Shown piece after piece: positions 45,148 to 54,745 of a stretch of 64,000 nucleotides of DNA. The DNA comes from JAJDZL01 sp965220665 (GTDB lineage: Bacteria > Pseudomonadota > Gammaproteobacteria > Arenicellales > JAJDZL01): assembly GCA_965220665.1 (NCBI GenBank), contig CBDCQQ010000005.1, positions 2,533,650 through 2,597,649 on the forward strand, given 5' to 3'. Numbering within the stretch: position 1 is the stretch's first letter; each line of letters begins with the position of its first letter. The notes under the pieces are model-generated. The model worked only from the letters and a program-made list of their open reading frames with translations, was not told the origin of the DNA and made no database searches. Both the position numbers and the translations under genes were made by a program.

Positions 45148-46569
45148 ATGGAAAGTAATCTGAATAGAATCTTGGTGATTGGATCATCGCATTCCAACAA
45201 AGTGCTATTGCGAAATTTGGAAGATTTAGCGCAACAGAATTCAGCACACATTGAACACTTCGATAGTTTCGAGAGTAATGTCGACCAAATTCTCGACACT
45301 GGGAATCAGACCGCCTCGGCAGGATCAAAAAATTCACATTACGTTGATCGAAACCAGAGTGAAATGCTGAATTTTGATCGTAAAAAGCTATTTGCAGCAG
45401 TTCTAATTCAAGATACTGATTACGACAATGATTTAGAAGAGAAATTACCGTTTCACGAAAACATACACCGCAATCAAATACTTTGGAATTCATTTCAAGA
45501 ATATTTGCTTCAAAATGAAATTGATTCTGTCGTGTTTTTAGCTATGCCAGAAGGATTGAACGAATTAATTTTGTACCAGGCAGCGAAAGCACAAAATGTC
45601 GATATGTTAGTCCTTTATCAATCGCCTTTTTCAAATCAGTTTTTTTCATTCCGTTCTATTCAAGACTGTGGGAACTATGACAAATATGCTGAGTCCACGA
45701 CCGACAATCGGTATTCGGATGAAGATATTTCTACAAAACCAACACAACAACATTCGCAAAGCAATCGTCAAGACTCCAAATCCAGCGATATTCTGAATGT
45801 TTGCAGGTTTTTGATGAAGGTTCGGTCTCCGAAAATTCTTAATCTTGCCTATATCCTTAGACGCGCAAAGAATCTTCATGATGCACCAGTTGATATTGGT
45901 CTTTGGAAAGATCCGTATGCAAAGTTTTTCTATTGTAAATCAGTTGCTTATTTTGAGTTTTTTACAAGCAACCTCACGAGCAAAATTGATCTGAATGACA
46001 AGTTTGTGTACTTCCCATTGCAATCACCTACGGACCTCCACACTGAATTATTGATCAGTCGATTTGGAGACCAATTGTTAGCTCTAGAAAGGCTTGCGAG
46101 TATGCTTCCTAAAGAGTACAAAATTTTTGTAAAAAGCGACCAACTTGGAAACTCGGATTACCTAACGGCGATGTTTTTTCATCGTATCAGACGCATTCAA
46201 AATGTTGTTCGACTGCCGAGTTGTTTCGGAGTGGAACAGTTAATTGATCATTCTGAGTTTGTTGCCACAGTGAATAGTAAGGATGGTTGGGAAGCACTAT
46301 CCAGAGACAAGAGAGTGCTTGTGTTTGGACATCCATGGTATCGAAATCTTCCAGGTGCATACCATTATCAAGACGATTTAGACTACTTAGAGATTACTGA
46401 ACCGGAATTCAGTAAATATGAGTTTCAACGCCAAATAAATTGCTTAATTGGTCAATCTCACTCAGGCCAATTAGCTACCACAAATGAGAACGAACTTCGT
46501 ACAGCAAAAACGATTTTCGACCTCGTATTCAACCGAATAAATATCACGTTTCAATCGCTGTCGAATTGA
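45148..46569 (+). CDS. Capsule-synthesis-like protein, divergent paralogue 1
   Basis: A 473-residue protein related to the genes at 46634 and 59750. Shared parts are an N-terminal Rossmann-like strand (NRILVIGSSHSNKVLLRNLE), KFVYFPLQSPTDLHTELL, and FGHPWYRNLPGAYHY. These resemble Capsule_synth (KpsC/KpsS) glycosyltransferases. The two most conserved motifs are altered: VKENPKQ of the paralogues is VKSDQLG, and TGTVGWEA is VNSKDGWEA (376-383). A low-complexity linker rich in Ser/Gln/Asp is inserted in the middle. It may be a divergent transferase or a non-catalytic partner. Family assignment is from motif resemblance only. Confidence 0.6.
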   Translation: MESNLNRILVIGSSHSNKVLLRNLEDLAQQNSAHIEHFDSFESNVDQILDTGNQTASAGSKNSHYVDRNQSEMLNFDRKKLFAAVLIQDTDYDNDLEEKLPFHENIHRNQILWNSFQEYLLQNEIDSVVFLAMPEGLNELILYQAAKAQNVDMLVLYQSPFSNQFFSFRSIQDCGNYDKYAESTTDNRYSDEDISTKPTQQHSQSNRQDSKSSDILNVCRFLMKVRSPKILNLAYILRRAKNLHDAPVDIGLWKDPYAKFFYCKSVAYFEFFTSNLTSKIDLNDKFVYFPLQSPTDLHTELLISRFGDQLLALERLASMLPKEYKIFVKSDQLGNSDYLTAMFFHRIRRIQNVVRLPSCFGVEQLIDHSEFVATVNSKDGWEALSRDKRVLVFGHPWYRNLPGAYHYQDDLDYLEITEPEFSKYEFQRQINCLIGQSHSGQLATTNENELRTAKTIFDLVFNRINITFQSLSN

Positions 46570-46633
46570 ATCAACAGTTTGCTTGATTCAAGCTGTTTCA
46601 CTTGCGAATTTCGCAAATCACTGATAACCGAGA

Positions 46634-48133
46634 ATGACCGATTCGACACTAACTCGTAGCGAACCATTGAACATTCTGGTCTTTGGCGCAGCGGATATTT
46701 TGATGCGCCCCATCCTCAAAAAATTAGAAGATCAGTTGCCTGAATCATCAAAGTTGTTGGTTGTCGGCAACAAACACGATATAGGTCTTACAAATCTGGT
46801 GCGGATGGAGCGAAGAATCGGCAACATTAAGAATTTATTGAAATCAGATAGATATTCGGGTAATGCCTTTGAACTTTCGTCCAGTTGTAAACACAAAATT
46901 TCGTTAATGACAGGACTAGACCACCTTGAACGCAAATCCAAGAATTTTGTGTGGAGACACCACCAAATCGATAGCATTTCCGACAGCGAACACTACTACC
47001 ATGTAGTCGTTGACTTACTAGCGAACTACCTTGTCGAACAGCAAATTAACTTAGTGCTGTTTTTCGAAATCCCACATCTTTTCACAGATACACTCTGTTA
47101 CCAGATTGCAAAATCCAAGGGTATTGAAACCTTAATGTTTCGCCCTGCAAATTTCCCAGAACGCTTTTATTCATATCGTACGATAGAAGATTTCGGACAA
47201 ATTGGCAATGTAGTTGATCATCGTTCAATTGAGCGTCATAGCATTGACTCTGACGAAGTGCCCGAATGGTATTACATGAAAGGAATCAAACAATATCGTG
47301 GCGAACTTGGGAACTTGAATTGGCAGGGAATGCTGATGTTGATTGCGCATTTATTAGCTGTCGACCCATTGAAACTGTTGCGAATTGACCTCCTGTTTCA
47401 AATCGTCAGTCGTATGCGTAAGATTTCATCCGCATTGCCCAAATGGCGATACCCATTCAACAATTATTTTGCCATTCGACATCTTGATTACTTTGAACAT
47501 CTACTTAATTTTGAAAATGCTGACATTGAATTGGATAGAAGATTCGTTTATTTCCCACTGCAGTTACAGCCAGAACTAACGACATCAGCACTTGGCAAAG
47601 AGTATTCCGATCAATTACTTGCAATTGAGAAACTAAGCAGTTTACTAACTGATGACTATTTAATCTTTGTTAAGGAGAACCCAAAACAAGGTGGGCAAAT
47701 GCGTGGCCCGGAGTTCTTTCGCAGGTTAAATCGCATTGGCAAAATACGTTGGTTGCCATCGTATGCGAACACCCATGAACTGATCGACAAGAGTCAATTT
47801 GTCGCAACTATAACTGGAACTGTTGGCTGGGAAGCTATTTGTAAAGGTAAAAATGCACTAGTGTTTGGATTACCTTGGTATTTAAACCTGCCTGGGGTAT
47901 TTTCATTCCGTGATGGCCTTACTTTAGAAGAGATTTCAAACTACTCAATTGAACATGAAGCATTAGAATTCCAAGTCGGAAGATTGATGGCCCGGACACA
48001 TGTCGGGGATATCGAACCTCTTAAGCGACGGCATACAAGTGGCGGGTACGACCTTGAATCAAACGCAGAATTGGTGGCAAACACTATAGTTCAACTGATT
48101 AAACATCAGAAAGAAACCACATTTCTGACTTAG
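46634..48133 (+). CDS. Capsule-synthesis-like protein, paralogue 2
   Basis: A 499-residue protein, 64 bases after paralogue 1. It has NILVFGAADILMRPILKKLE at the start, a central KWRYPFNNYFAIRHLDYFE, and the C-terminal block VYFPLQLQPELTTSAL, IFVKENPKQGGQMRG, ITGTVGWEAICKGKNALVFG (about 393-412). The last part resembles the nucleotide-sugar site of KpsC/KpsS Kdo transferases and other capsule proteins. No membrane segment is visible, so it is likely cytoplasmic. In a pseudaminic acid cluster it is a plausible nonulosonate transferase; that role is inferred. Confidence 0.65.
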   Translation: MTDSTLTRSEPLNILVFGAADILMRPILKKLEDQLPESSKLLVVGNKHDIGLTNLVRMERRIGNIKNLLKSDRYSGNAFELSSSCKHKISLMTGLDHLERKSKNFVWRHHQIDSISDSEHYYHVVVDLLANYLVEQQINLVLFFEIPHLFTDTLCYQIAKSKGIETLMFRPANFPERFYSYRTIEDFGQIGNVVDHRSIERHSIDSDEVPEWYYMKGIKQYRGELGNLNWQGMLMLIAHLLAVDPLKLLRIDLLFQIVSRMRKISSALPKWRYPFNNYFAIRHLDYFEHLLNFENADIELDRRFVYFPLQLQPELTTSALGKEYSDQLLAIEKLSSLLTDDYLIFVKENPKQGGQMRGPEFFRRLNRIGKIRWLPSYANTHELIDKSQFVATITGTVGWEAICKGKNALVFGLPWYLNLPGVFSFRDGLTLEEISNYSIEHEALEFQVGRLMARTHVGDIEPLKRRHTSGGYDLESNAELVANTIVQLIKHQKETTFLT

Positions 48134-48329
48134 GGGTGTAACGATTAAATTTCACAAATTCAATTCAAAATTCGCGGATGTTGTAAGAACAAGGTTGGAT
48201 GAATACAGAACTATTACTCGTTGAAGCCAAATCAACGCAAACTTGAACGGCGTTACATAGCTGACGATTTACGTTTACGCGAGGAGCTAGACAAGGATTA
48301 TCTTCAGTTAAAACCCTCCAGTCTCTCTT

Positions 48330-49490
48330 TTAATTTCGGAAGGACTTATTCAATGCGCGTACTACCGATAGCTGTTGATCATCGCTCAATCTGGAGTACA
48401 TAGGTAAGCTAAGTTCATTCGAATAAAACCACTCAGAGACGGGAAAATCGCCCCATTTGAATCCCATTTTCTTGAAATAAGGTTGAGTGTGAATTGGAAT
48501 GAAATGTACATTGGGTTTGACACCGTGTTCCAATAGAGAAAAGTAAACTTGCTCTCTACTTAATGAAGTTCGCTCGGAATCAATTAACACAGGATATAGA
48601 TGCCAAGTAGACTCTCCTTCAGGATGAATTTTAGGAAGAATCAGCGGCAAGTCCCTTAGCTGTTCATCGTACTGCATTGCCAGTTGTCGACGACGGGCAA
48701 CAAATTCGTCCAAACGTTTCAACTGAGATATACCAAGAGCCGCTTGAATTTCGGACATTCGATAATTTAAACCGAGTTCGATCTGCTCATATTCCCAAGG
48801 GTGAGGTTCATCGTTCTCCATTTCCTCAGGATTTCGGGTTACTCCGTGAGTGCGAATGCGTGCCATTCGACCAGCCAACTCAGAATTGTTTGTAAGTGCG
48901 ATGCCGCCTTCGGTTGTTGTCATGATCTTTACCGGATGAAAGCTAAAAACGGTAATGTCGCTAAATTGACAACTGCCTACTGTACCTCCCAAATAACTAC
49001 CTCCAGTCGAATGGGATGCGTCTTCAATAACGAAAACCTCGAATTGACTAGCCAAGGCATGAATTTCCTTCATCATTGCGCTTCGACCAGAATAGTGCAC
49101 TGGAATAATTGCCTTGGGCAGCTGATTTTCACTGGCTGCTATCGATAGTTTATTTGCCAGCGCGTCTACATCCATACAGTAATTTATCGATTCAATATCA
49201 ACGAAATCGATATCTGCACCACAAAGTATCCCACAGTTAGCGGAAGCAACAAACGAATTTGGTACCGTCCATAACGAGTCGCCAGGACCGAGTCCAATTG
49301 CCATACAAGCAATATGTAATGCGGAAGTGCCGGAATTAGTAGAAATCGCGTATGATGCAGAAACGCGCTTCGCGATCGCTTGCTCAAATTGTGGGACAAT
49401 GGGTCCTTGAGTCAAAAAATCCGAATTCAGCGCTTCAACAACTGCATCAATATCGCATTGCGCGATATCTTGACGAGCGTACTGAATCAA
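48330..49490 (-). CDS. pseC: UDP-4-amino-4,6-dideoxy-N-acetyl-beta-L-altrosamine transaminase
   Basis: PseC, a DegT/DnrJ/EryC1 aminotransferase, makes the 4-amino sugar in the second step of pseudaminic acid synthesis. The 386-residue protein has STNSGTSALHIA, EDASHSTGGSYLG and the PLP Lys188 in FSFHPVKIMTTTEGG; the C-terminal PNVHFIPIHTQPYF is typical of PseC. It is directly downstream of pseB with no gap between stop and start, so the two are one operon. Confidence 0.9.
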   Translation of the reverse strand: MIQYARQDIAQCDIDAVVEALNSDFLTQGPIVPQFEQAIAKRVSASYAISTNSGTSALHIACMAIGLGPGDSLWTVPNSFVASANCGILCGADIDFVDIESINYCMDVDALANKLSIAASENQLPKAIIPVHYSGRSAMMKEIHALASQFEVFVIEDASHSTGGSYLGGTVGSCQFSDITVFSFHPVKIMTTTEGGIALTNNSELAGRMARIRTHGVTRNPEEMENDEPHPWEYEQIELGLNYRMSEIQAALGISQLKRLDEFVARRRQLAMQYDEQLRDLPLILPKIHPEGESTWHLYPVLIDSERTSLSREQVYFSLLEHGVKPNVHFIPIHTQPYFKKMGFKWGDFPVSEWFYSNELSLPMYSRLSDDQQLSVVRALNKSFRN

Positions 49491-50483
49491 CTAGAAGTAA
49501 CCGATGATATCGCGATTATTTTCTATCCAATCGGACAGTTCATTAATTTCCATCCAAGAATCATTCAAGTCCGATGTGTACTTGAAGCCATTCTCGACGA
49601 TTTTGCCGTTTTCGTCCGAAGATGAATTTAATGCATCAATTGAGGGCAATATTTTAAAGTAATCCTTATATTCGTACGTAAATGAGGATTCATCTTCGCC
49701 GACGAGCTGTTCATTTAATTTTTCGCCTGGACGGATTCCGATAATTTTGTGTTTTGAATTTGGAACGCAAGCTCTAGCGATTTCTAAGATATTCATTGAA
49801 GGGACTTTTCGAATATAGATTTCGCCACCTGACATATCTGAAAATGCATGGAATACTAAATCTACTGCTTGTTCGAGTTTAATCATAAACCGGGTCATCC
49901 TGGTATCAGTGATAGGGAGTTCAGTACCATTTTTCAAAGAAAGAAAATATGGAATTACTGATCCCCTTGACCCCATAACGTTGCCGTATCGAACAATCGA
50001 AAATCGACACTTTGACTCACCGGAGTACGAATTTGCTGCGACAAATAACTTCTCTGCCGCGAGTTTGGTTGCACCATAAAGGTTTACCGGACTGGAAGCC
50101 TTGTCAGTGGAAAGAGCAATGCATCTTTTTACACCAACATCTAGACAGGCATCAATTACATTCATTGCGCCGTTGACATTGGTTTTTATGTATTCAAAGG
50201 GGTTGTATTCTGCAATAGGAATTATTTTCAGCGCAGCGGCATGCACAACGTAATCAATACCATCCATGGCCCTGTACAACCGTTCTTTATCTCGTACATC
50301 ACCGAGAAAAAATCGAACTCGAGAATCATCTGTATAAGTTTTGGCCATTTCCCATTGTTTCATTTCATCGCGCGAATAGATTACAAGTCTATTAGGATCA
50401 AATTTGTTCAGCACCATAGGAACAAACCGAGACCCAAATGACCCAGTCCCGCCAGTTAGGAGAATTGATGAATTTTCCAGCAT
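49491..50483 (-). CDS. pseB: UDP-N-acetylglucosamine 4,6-dehydratase (inverting)
   Basis: PseB dehydrates and 5-epimerises UDP-GlcNAc, the first step of pseudaminic acid synthesis. The 330-residue extended SDR has TGGTGSFGS (10-18), the STDKA catalytic region (125-129) and Tyr136/Lys140 in YGATK. MTRFMIKLEQAVDLV and RKVPSMNILEIA also match PseB. It starts the minus-strand pseBC operon. Confidence 0.92.
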   Translation of the reverse strand: MLENSSILLTGGTGSFGSRFVPMVLNKFDPNRLVIYSRDEMKQWEMAKTYTDDSRVRFFLGDVRDKERLYRAMDGIDYVVHAAALKIIPIAEYNPFEYIKTNVNGAMNVIDACLDVGVKRCIALSTDKASSPVNLYGATKLAAEKLFVAANSYSGESKCRFSIVRYGNVMGSRGSVIPYFLSLKNGTELPITDTRMTRFMIKLEQAVDLVFHAFSDMSGGEIYIRKVPSMNILEIARACVPNSKHKIIGIRPGEKLNEQLVGEDESSFTYEYKDYFKILPSIDALNSSSDENGKIVENGFKYTSDLNDSWMEINELSDWIENNRDIIGYF

Positions 50484-51011
50484 ATTTATTCGTAGCCAAT
50501 TATTTAGCTAACTAACAAAATGAACGTACCAGATGCATACATTTCGTTAATTGTTCGGAAGGGAGAATATGCCTTACTATATTAAAACTAGACAATGAAT
50601 TTATGGATTTTACGTTTTGAACTGTTGGTCCCAGCGAACGGACTTTGCCACCACCAAATGGATACCCTCATAGATCGACCACACATTACAACCGTCCCGA
50701 CTATTATTGAGCCTTGAACGCAGGAACAAATGATAGATTTACTGTCTGCACCCTAGTCTCAGAACGATGTGAATTTAGATCTCAGATCACTCTCATTCAA
50801 ACAACTATAACACGAGTTCAGTGGGATTTTAAAGGGTATACTTCTATCATTTGCTCCAGCAATCGCGTAATTTACAATTGTTTCATTGTTAGGAGTCAAA
50901 CGATATCGGATAATCCATCGATACTCTTTATTATCAACCAGTTATACGCTTTTGCAATACAATATTACCAACTACATACAGATGCCCAATTGACAATTAT
51001 TTGGAGAGAAG
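50484..51011. other. Divergent spacer pseB / pseH
   Basis: A 528-base AT-rich stretch that should hold promoters for both directions. No conserved gene, and I could not pick a convincing promoter pair. A GGAGAG site precedes pseH. Confidence 0.4.
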
Positions 51012-51500
51012 ATGACAAATGTAATTGTCCGAAGTGCCGACTTGAGTGATTGCAAGGAAGTATTCGAGTGGAGAAATGACGCCATTACTAGACAGATGGC
51101 GCGTTCGTCAGAAGTTGTTCTTTGGGAAGATCACTTGCGATGGTATGAAAGTTCTCTCGCAAACGAGGGCCGATTGCTTTTGATTTGTGAAGGTAAAGGA
51201 AAAAATGAACATTTTAAGTTGGGAATTGTTCGATTTGATTTTATTGACGGTGCAAGAAAATCAGAAGTTTCAATAAACCTTTCTCCAACTGTACGTGGTA
51301 AGGGGTACGCTAGAAATTGCTTGAAGAAAGCGATTTCCTACATGGCTAAAGAGAAGCCAAATTGCAAATTAGTAAACGCAGATATTAAAAAAATAAATGA
51401 AGTTTCCAAATTTTTATTTGAGCAAGTTGGATTCAAGTTGGTATCAGAAGATAGTTTATTTTGGCAGTATCAGTTGTCTAATCCCGAATCTCTAAAATAG
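51012..51500 (+). CDS. pseH: UDP-4-amino-4,6-dideoxy-N-acetyl-altrosamine N-acetyltransferase
   Basis: A 162-residue GNAT acetyltransferase. RSADLSDCKEVFEWRNDAITRQ is a typical PseH N-terminus (shown in part), EDHLRWYESSL follows, and the acetyl-CoA loop is VRGKGYARNCL. PseH acetylates the 4-amino group produced by PseC. The gene is divergent from pseB and close to pseC and pseG, which supports the role. Confidence 0.85.
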   Translation: MTNVIVRSADLSDCKEVFEWRNDAITRQMARSSEVVLWEDHLRWYESSLANEGRLLLICEGKGKNEHFKLGIVRFDFIDGARKSEVSINLSPTVRGKGYARNCLKKAISYMAKEKPNCKLVNADIKKINEVSKFLFEQVGFKLVSEDSLFWQYQLSNPESLK

Positions 51501-51694
51501 CAAAGACGAAATTTATTTGCAAAGTCCTGTGGACCGGTAAGTAGAACCTTGACGTAACTTAGTCGCTACGAAATACTTGTTGATACTAGATGTGGAGCTA
51601 CGTTTTTCGCTACACATCGGCAATAAACCAAATAATCTTGCGCCTGGAGTTTGTGCAGAGAAAGATTCTCTAATAACAAATCTCGAATTCAAGA

Positions 51695-52198
51695 CTAGCG
51701 CAGAATTCGTTGCGCTATAAATCCTTCAGCAGCTACCAGTCCCACAGATGCTCCACGATAACGAGCAAGTTGTTCGACGTTTTCAAATCTTCTACTATGC
51801 GGATATGGTCGCATTTCTTCTTCATAAATTTTGAGTGCATCGAGTTTCTTATTAAGTGTCTGGCTAATTTCAACAAAATAGTTCGGTTCAAATTTCTGTC
51901 CTCCCGCCGGATACCATCCGGTACTAGAAGGTATTTCAAATGAAAATATTTCTTTGACACAAAAGTTCGGTTGTGGGCGACATGCCGTCATGACTGCACG
52001 ACATACGATTGTATGGTCTATGTTGAGGTCACCAGCGAAGTGGGTGTACACAATATTTGGAGAAAAATTGTGAATTTCACTTTCAATTTTCTGAACAATA
52101 TCAAGTAACGGAATGGTGTCAATTCGATTGTCTGGAAAATCAAAGAATATGGGAAATTGTGCGCCTAATATTTGACTTGCCTTGATACCGGCTTTTCG
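51695..52198 (-). pseudogene. PIG-L-type deacetylase, N-terminus removed at IS256 copy B
   Basis: The minus strand encodes GIKASQILGAQFPIFFDFPD, then IVYTHFAGDLNIDHTIVCRA and TACRPQP, which match the middle and end of LmbE/PIG-L N-acetylglucosaminyl deacetylases (Zn-dependent). The N-terminal zinc motif (HPDDE) should lie upstream, but the frame runs straight into the IS at 52198. The sequence on the far side of the IS does not supply it. About the first 70 residues are missing, so the enzyme is presumably inactive. Confidence 0.85.
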
Positions 52199-53590
52199 GA
52201 GTTATGCCCAAAAGTAGTGCGTGACGGGGGTTGAAAAAAAAGCGGCGTATCTGGTTAAATGTAGAAAGCATTTTTACAACCAACCAGAGAGGTACGCCAC
52301 TATGAGTAACGATAACGTAATTGGATTTGAAAGTCGAGACATTTCACCCGATGTTGTGACCGAATTGGTGCGCACCGGTGCCAGACGGATTCTCGCCCAG
52401 GCCCTGCAGCTTGAGGTGGAGGAATTTCTCGCTCAGTATGACGGACAGTATGCTGGCAACGGGCTTCGGGCGGTGGTTCGAAGCGGCAGCCAGCCTGAGC
52501 GTGACATTCAGACCGGTATCGGGCCGGTTTCGGTTCGGATTCCGAAGGTCCGCTCGAATACCGGCGAGCCGGTGTCGTTCCGCTCGGCACTGATCCCGCC
52601 GTATGTGAGAAAGACGGCGACGGTTGAGGCGTTTGTGCCGTGGCTTTATCTGAAGGGGGTGTCAAGCGGTGAGATGGCTGATACCCTGAAGGTTCTGCTG
52701 GGCAGTAAGGCGCAGGGTTTTTCTGCCTCATCGGTCTCCCGCCTGGCGCAGCAGTGGAATGAGGAGATGAGGCGGTGGCAGACGCGCGGCATCACCGGGA
52801 AGATCGTTTATGTATGGGCCGATGGGGTGTACTGCGGGCTTCGGGCCGAGGATGCAAAGCTGTGTGCGCTGGTGCTGATCGGGGTTGATGAGTGTGGCCG
52901 CAAGCAGTTGCTGGCGATTGAGGACGGGGTGCGCGAATCGACCGAGAGCTGGAAGGGGATGCTGCTGGATCTGAAGTCCAGGGGCATGGATGCACCGAAG
53001 CTGGCGGTTGGAGACGGGGCGATGGGGTTCTGGTCGGCATTGGACCAGGTTTACCCTGAAACCCAGGATCAGCGCTGCTGGGTGCATAAGACGGCGAATG
53101 TGCTCAACCGGCTGCCGAAGATGCTGCACGGACAGGCGAAAAAGGCGCTTCACCAGATCTGGATGGCAGACACGCGCGAGGCGGCGCATGAGGCGTTTGA
53201 TCGGTTTGTGGAAACCTATCAGGACAAGTATCCGAAAGTGGTTGAATGCCTGATCGGGGATCGTGAGGAGCTGCTGGCGTTTTACGATTTTCCGGCATCG
53301 CACTGGCAATCTCTGCGTACCACTAATCCAATCGAGTCGACCTTCGCGACGATCCGTCACCGCACCAAGCGCTCGAAGGGCTGTCTGAGCAGAACGACGA
53401 TGCTGGGCATGATGTACAGGCTGGGGATGTGTGCGGAGAAAAAATGGCGACGGCTGCGCGGGTTCAGGCAGCTGGGCAAAGTGATCGAGGGAGTGAAATT
53501 CAAGAATGGAGTCGAACTGAATTACAATGACACCGACCAGGTAGCCGCTTAGTGATGAATCCCGTCACGCACTACTTTTGGGCATAACTC
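52199..53590 (+). mobile_element. IS256-family insertion sequence, copy B
   Basis: Same 1392-bp element as copies A and C with intact ends. The flanks do not match: GGCTTTTCG on the left (52190-52198) and CCAGCTATT on the right (53591-53599). The absence of a target duplication, with truncated genes on both sides, points to a deletion or recombination event rather than a simple insertion. Confidence 0.95.
52302..53552 (+). CDS. IS256-family (mutator-type) transposase, copy B
   Basis: A 416-residue protein identical to copy A, with DDE acids in ADGVY, VGDGAMG and NPIEST. It is transcribed opposite to the flanking pse genes. The start was chosen at ATG 52302 after AGAGG. Confidence 0.94.
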   Translation: MSNDNVIGFESRDISPDVVTELVRTGARRILAQALQLEVEEFLAQYDGQYAGNGLRAVVRSGSQPERDIQTGIGPVSVRIPKVRSNTGEPVSFRSALIPPYVRKTATVEAFVPWLYLKGVSSGEMADTLKVLLGSKAQGFSASSVSRLAQQWNEEMRRWQTRGITGKIVYVWADGVYCGLRAEDAKLCALVLIGVDECGRKQLLAIEDGVRESTESWKGMLLDLKSRGMDAPKLAVGDGAMGFWSALDQVYPETQDQRCWVHKTANVLNRLPKMLHGQAKKALHQIWMADTREAAHEAFDRFVETYQDKYPKVVECLIGDREELLAFYDFPASHWQSLRTTNPIESTFATIRHRTKRSKGCLSRTTMLGMMYRLGMCAEKKWRRLRGFRQLGKVIEGVKFKNGVELNYNDTDQVAA

Positions 53591-53634
53591 CCAGCTATTC
53601 CAGCTCCCACTACTGTCGTAGTACTACGGTTCAT
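53591..53634 (-). pseudogene. First codons of a gene after pseG, cut by IS256 copy B
   Basis: An ATG overlaps the pseG stop (TGATG), and the frame reads MNRSTTTVVGAGIA before entering the IS. VVGAGIAG would be a Rossmann dinucleotide-binding loop, so it was probably an NAD- or FAD-dependent enzyme or a related sugar-modifying protein. Only 14 codons remain. Confidence 0.5.
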
Positions 53635-54743
53635 CACTTGATCTCTGCGATTTCTTTAATCACTCGGGTCAATCCTTTACCGTCAACTGACTGACTACAC
53701 CACAATGCGAATTTACGATAGAGTTTATTGTCACTTACGAGTTGATTCACAAACTTGACAAGCTCGCTTTCAATTGAATGCGCAAACATGATTCCTGAAA
53801 ACTCTTGTTGCTTTAGTCCAGCGCTCGCATGTCGCTGATTCTCCTGAGTCACAATATTCACCGAAGGTAATCCCAAGCAAAACCGCTCCCAAGTGCTAAC
53901 TCCAAATGCGCCTATCCCTAAATCAGCATTTGCAATTCGATTTGCCATGTCATTCACGTCAATTTCTAGTGTAGTTTCCACCTGAATTGATGCTAATTGT
54001 TGTTCAATTTCTGACTGGTGCATGAATCCCTTACCTGCAATAACATCAATCCGAAAATCAGAATTCCACTCAAAGCGTTTCAATTGATTCAGAACTTTCC
54101 CTGTCAAATTTGCTTGATCTACACCGCCTAAAGAAACCAGAATATTTCGAACCGTTAGATTGGTATTTCTTCGATTTAGCGCAAAGTTTCTGCAGTCGTT
54201 AAACTCCGATCGTAACAAAGCATAATTCGTTCCTAACAATATTCGACACCCGTTAGGTACCAAATATTGATAATCCTCTGGCCGCCTTCCAAACACACTG
54301 TCCAAGACAATGTCGCATTCATGATTACGATCTGCGAGATCATCAATGACCATGATGCGCCTTGTGTAGGATCGCAGTGCTTTTTCCCAGCGCCAATCAA
54401 TTCCGTAGTGATCGACAATCAACCAATCTAATTTCCTATTGTCCAGAACATTCTTTGTAGCCGTTAAGTCTTGTTGCCAATCAAATCCAAATTCTCCCGA
54501 TTCGGAAGATGAGCTATCCGAATCATTCTGGCTGTCTGCATCTCCAAATTTATTTGACGGATATAACACCTTACAATCGAAATCTCTCTCGCGCACATGT
54601 TCAATCCATTTGCTATCCTGTCCTGAGCAAATAAACTGCACATTGGCGCCTGAATTTTTCAGCCCGGTTGCCAATACCAGACAGCGCATTAAATGTCCAC
54701 TACCGATATCGCTTGATGCGTCGGTACGAATCGCTACTTTCAC
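53634..54743 (-). CDS. pseG: UDP-2,4-diacetamido-2,4,6-trideoxy-altropyranose hydrolase
   Basis: PseG releases the free sugar from UDP, the fourth step of pseudaminic acid synthesis. From GTG at 54743 the 369-residue protein begins VKVAIRTDASSDIGSGHLMR; His17 aligns with the catalytic His17 of Campylobacter PseG. The GT-B-like second half has LVSLGGVDQANLTGKVL and GAFGVSTWERFCLGLPS. A poly-Ser/Asp insertion (NDSDSSSSESGE) is unusual. An in-frame ATG at 54788 lies inside pseF and is rejected. The start is 2 bases after the pseF stop. Confidence 0.88.
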   Translation of the reverse strand: MKVAIRTDASSDIGSGHLMRCLVLATGLKNSGANVQFICSGQDSKWIEHVRERDFDCKVLYPSNKFGDADSQNDSDSSSSESGEFGFDWQQDLTATKNVLDNRKLDWLIVDHYGIDWRWEKALRSYTRRIMVIDDLADRNHECDIVLDSVFGRRPEDYQYLVPNGCRILLGTNYALLRSEFNDCRNFALNRRNTNLTVRNILVSLGGVDQANLTGKVLNQLKRFEWNSDFRIDVIAGKGFMHQSEIEQQLASIQVETTLEIDVNDMANRIANADLGIGAFGVSTWERFCLGLPSVNIVTQENQRHASAGLKQQEFSGIMFAHSIESELVKFVNQLVSDNKLYRKFALWCSQSVDGKGLTRVIKEIAEIK

Positions 54744-54745
54744 AC

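Noticed and set aside
48221..48403. 60-codon plus-strand frame between paralogue 2 and pseC
   Set aside because: Its end runs antisense into pseC and it has no recognised domain.
50714..51049. 111-codon plus-strand frame before pseH
   Set aside because: Overlaps the pseH start in another frame and resembles no family.
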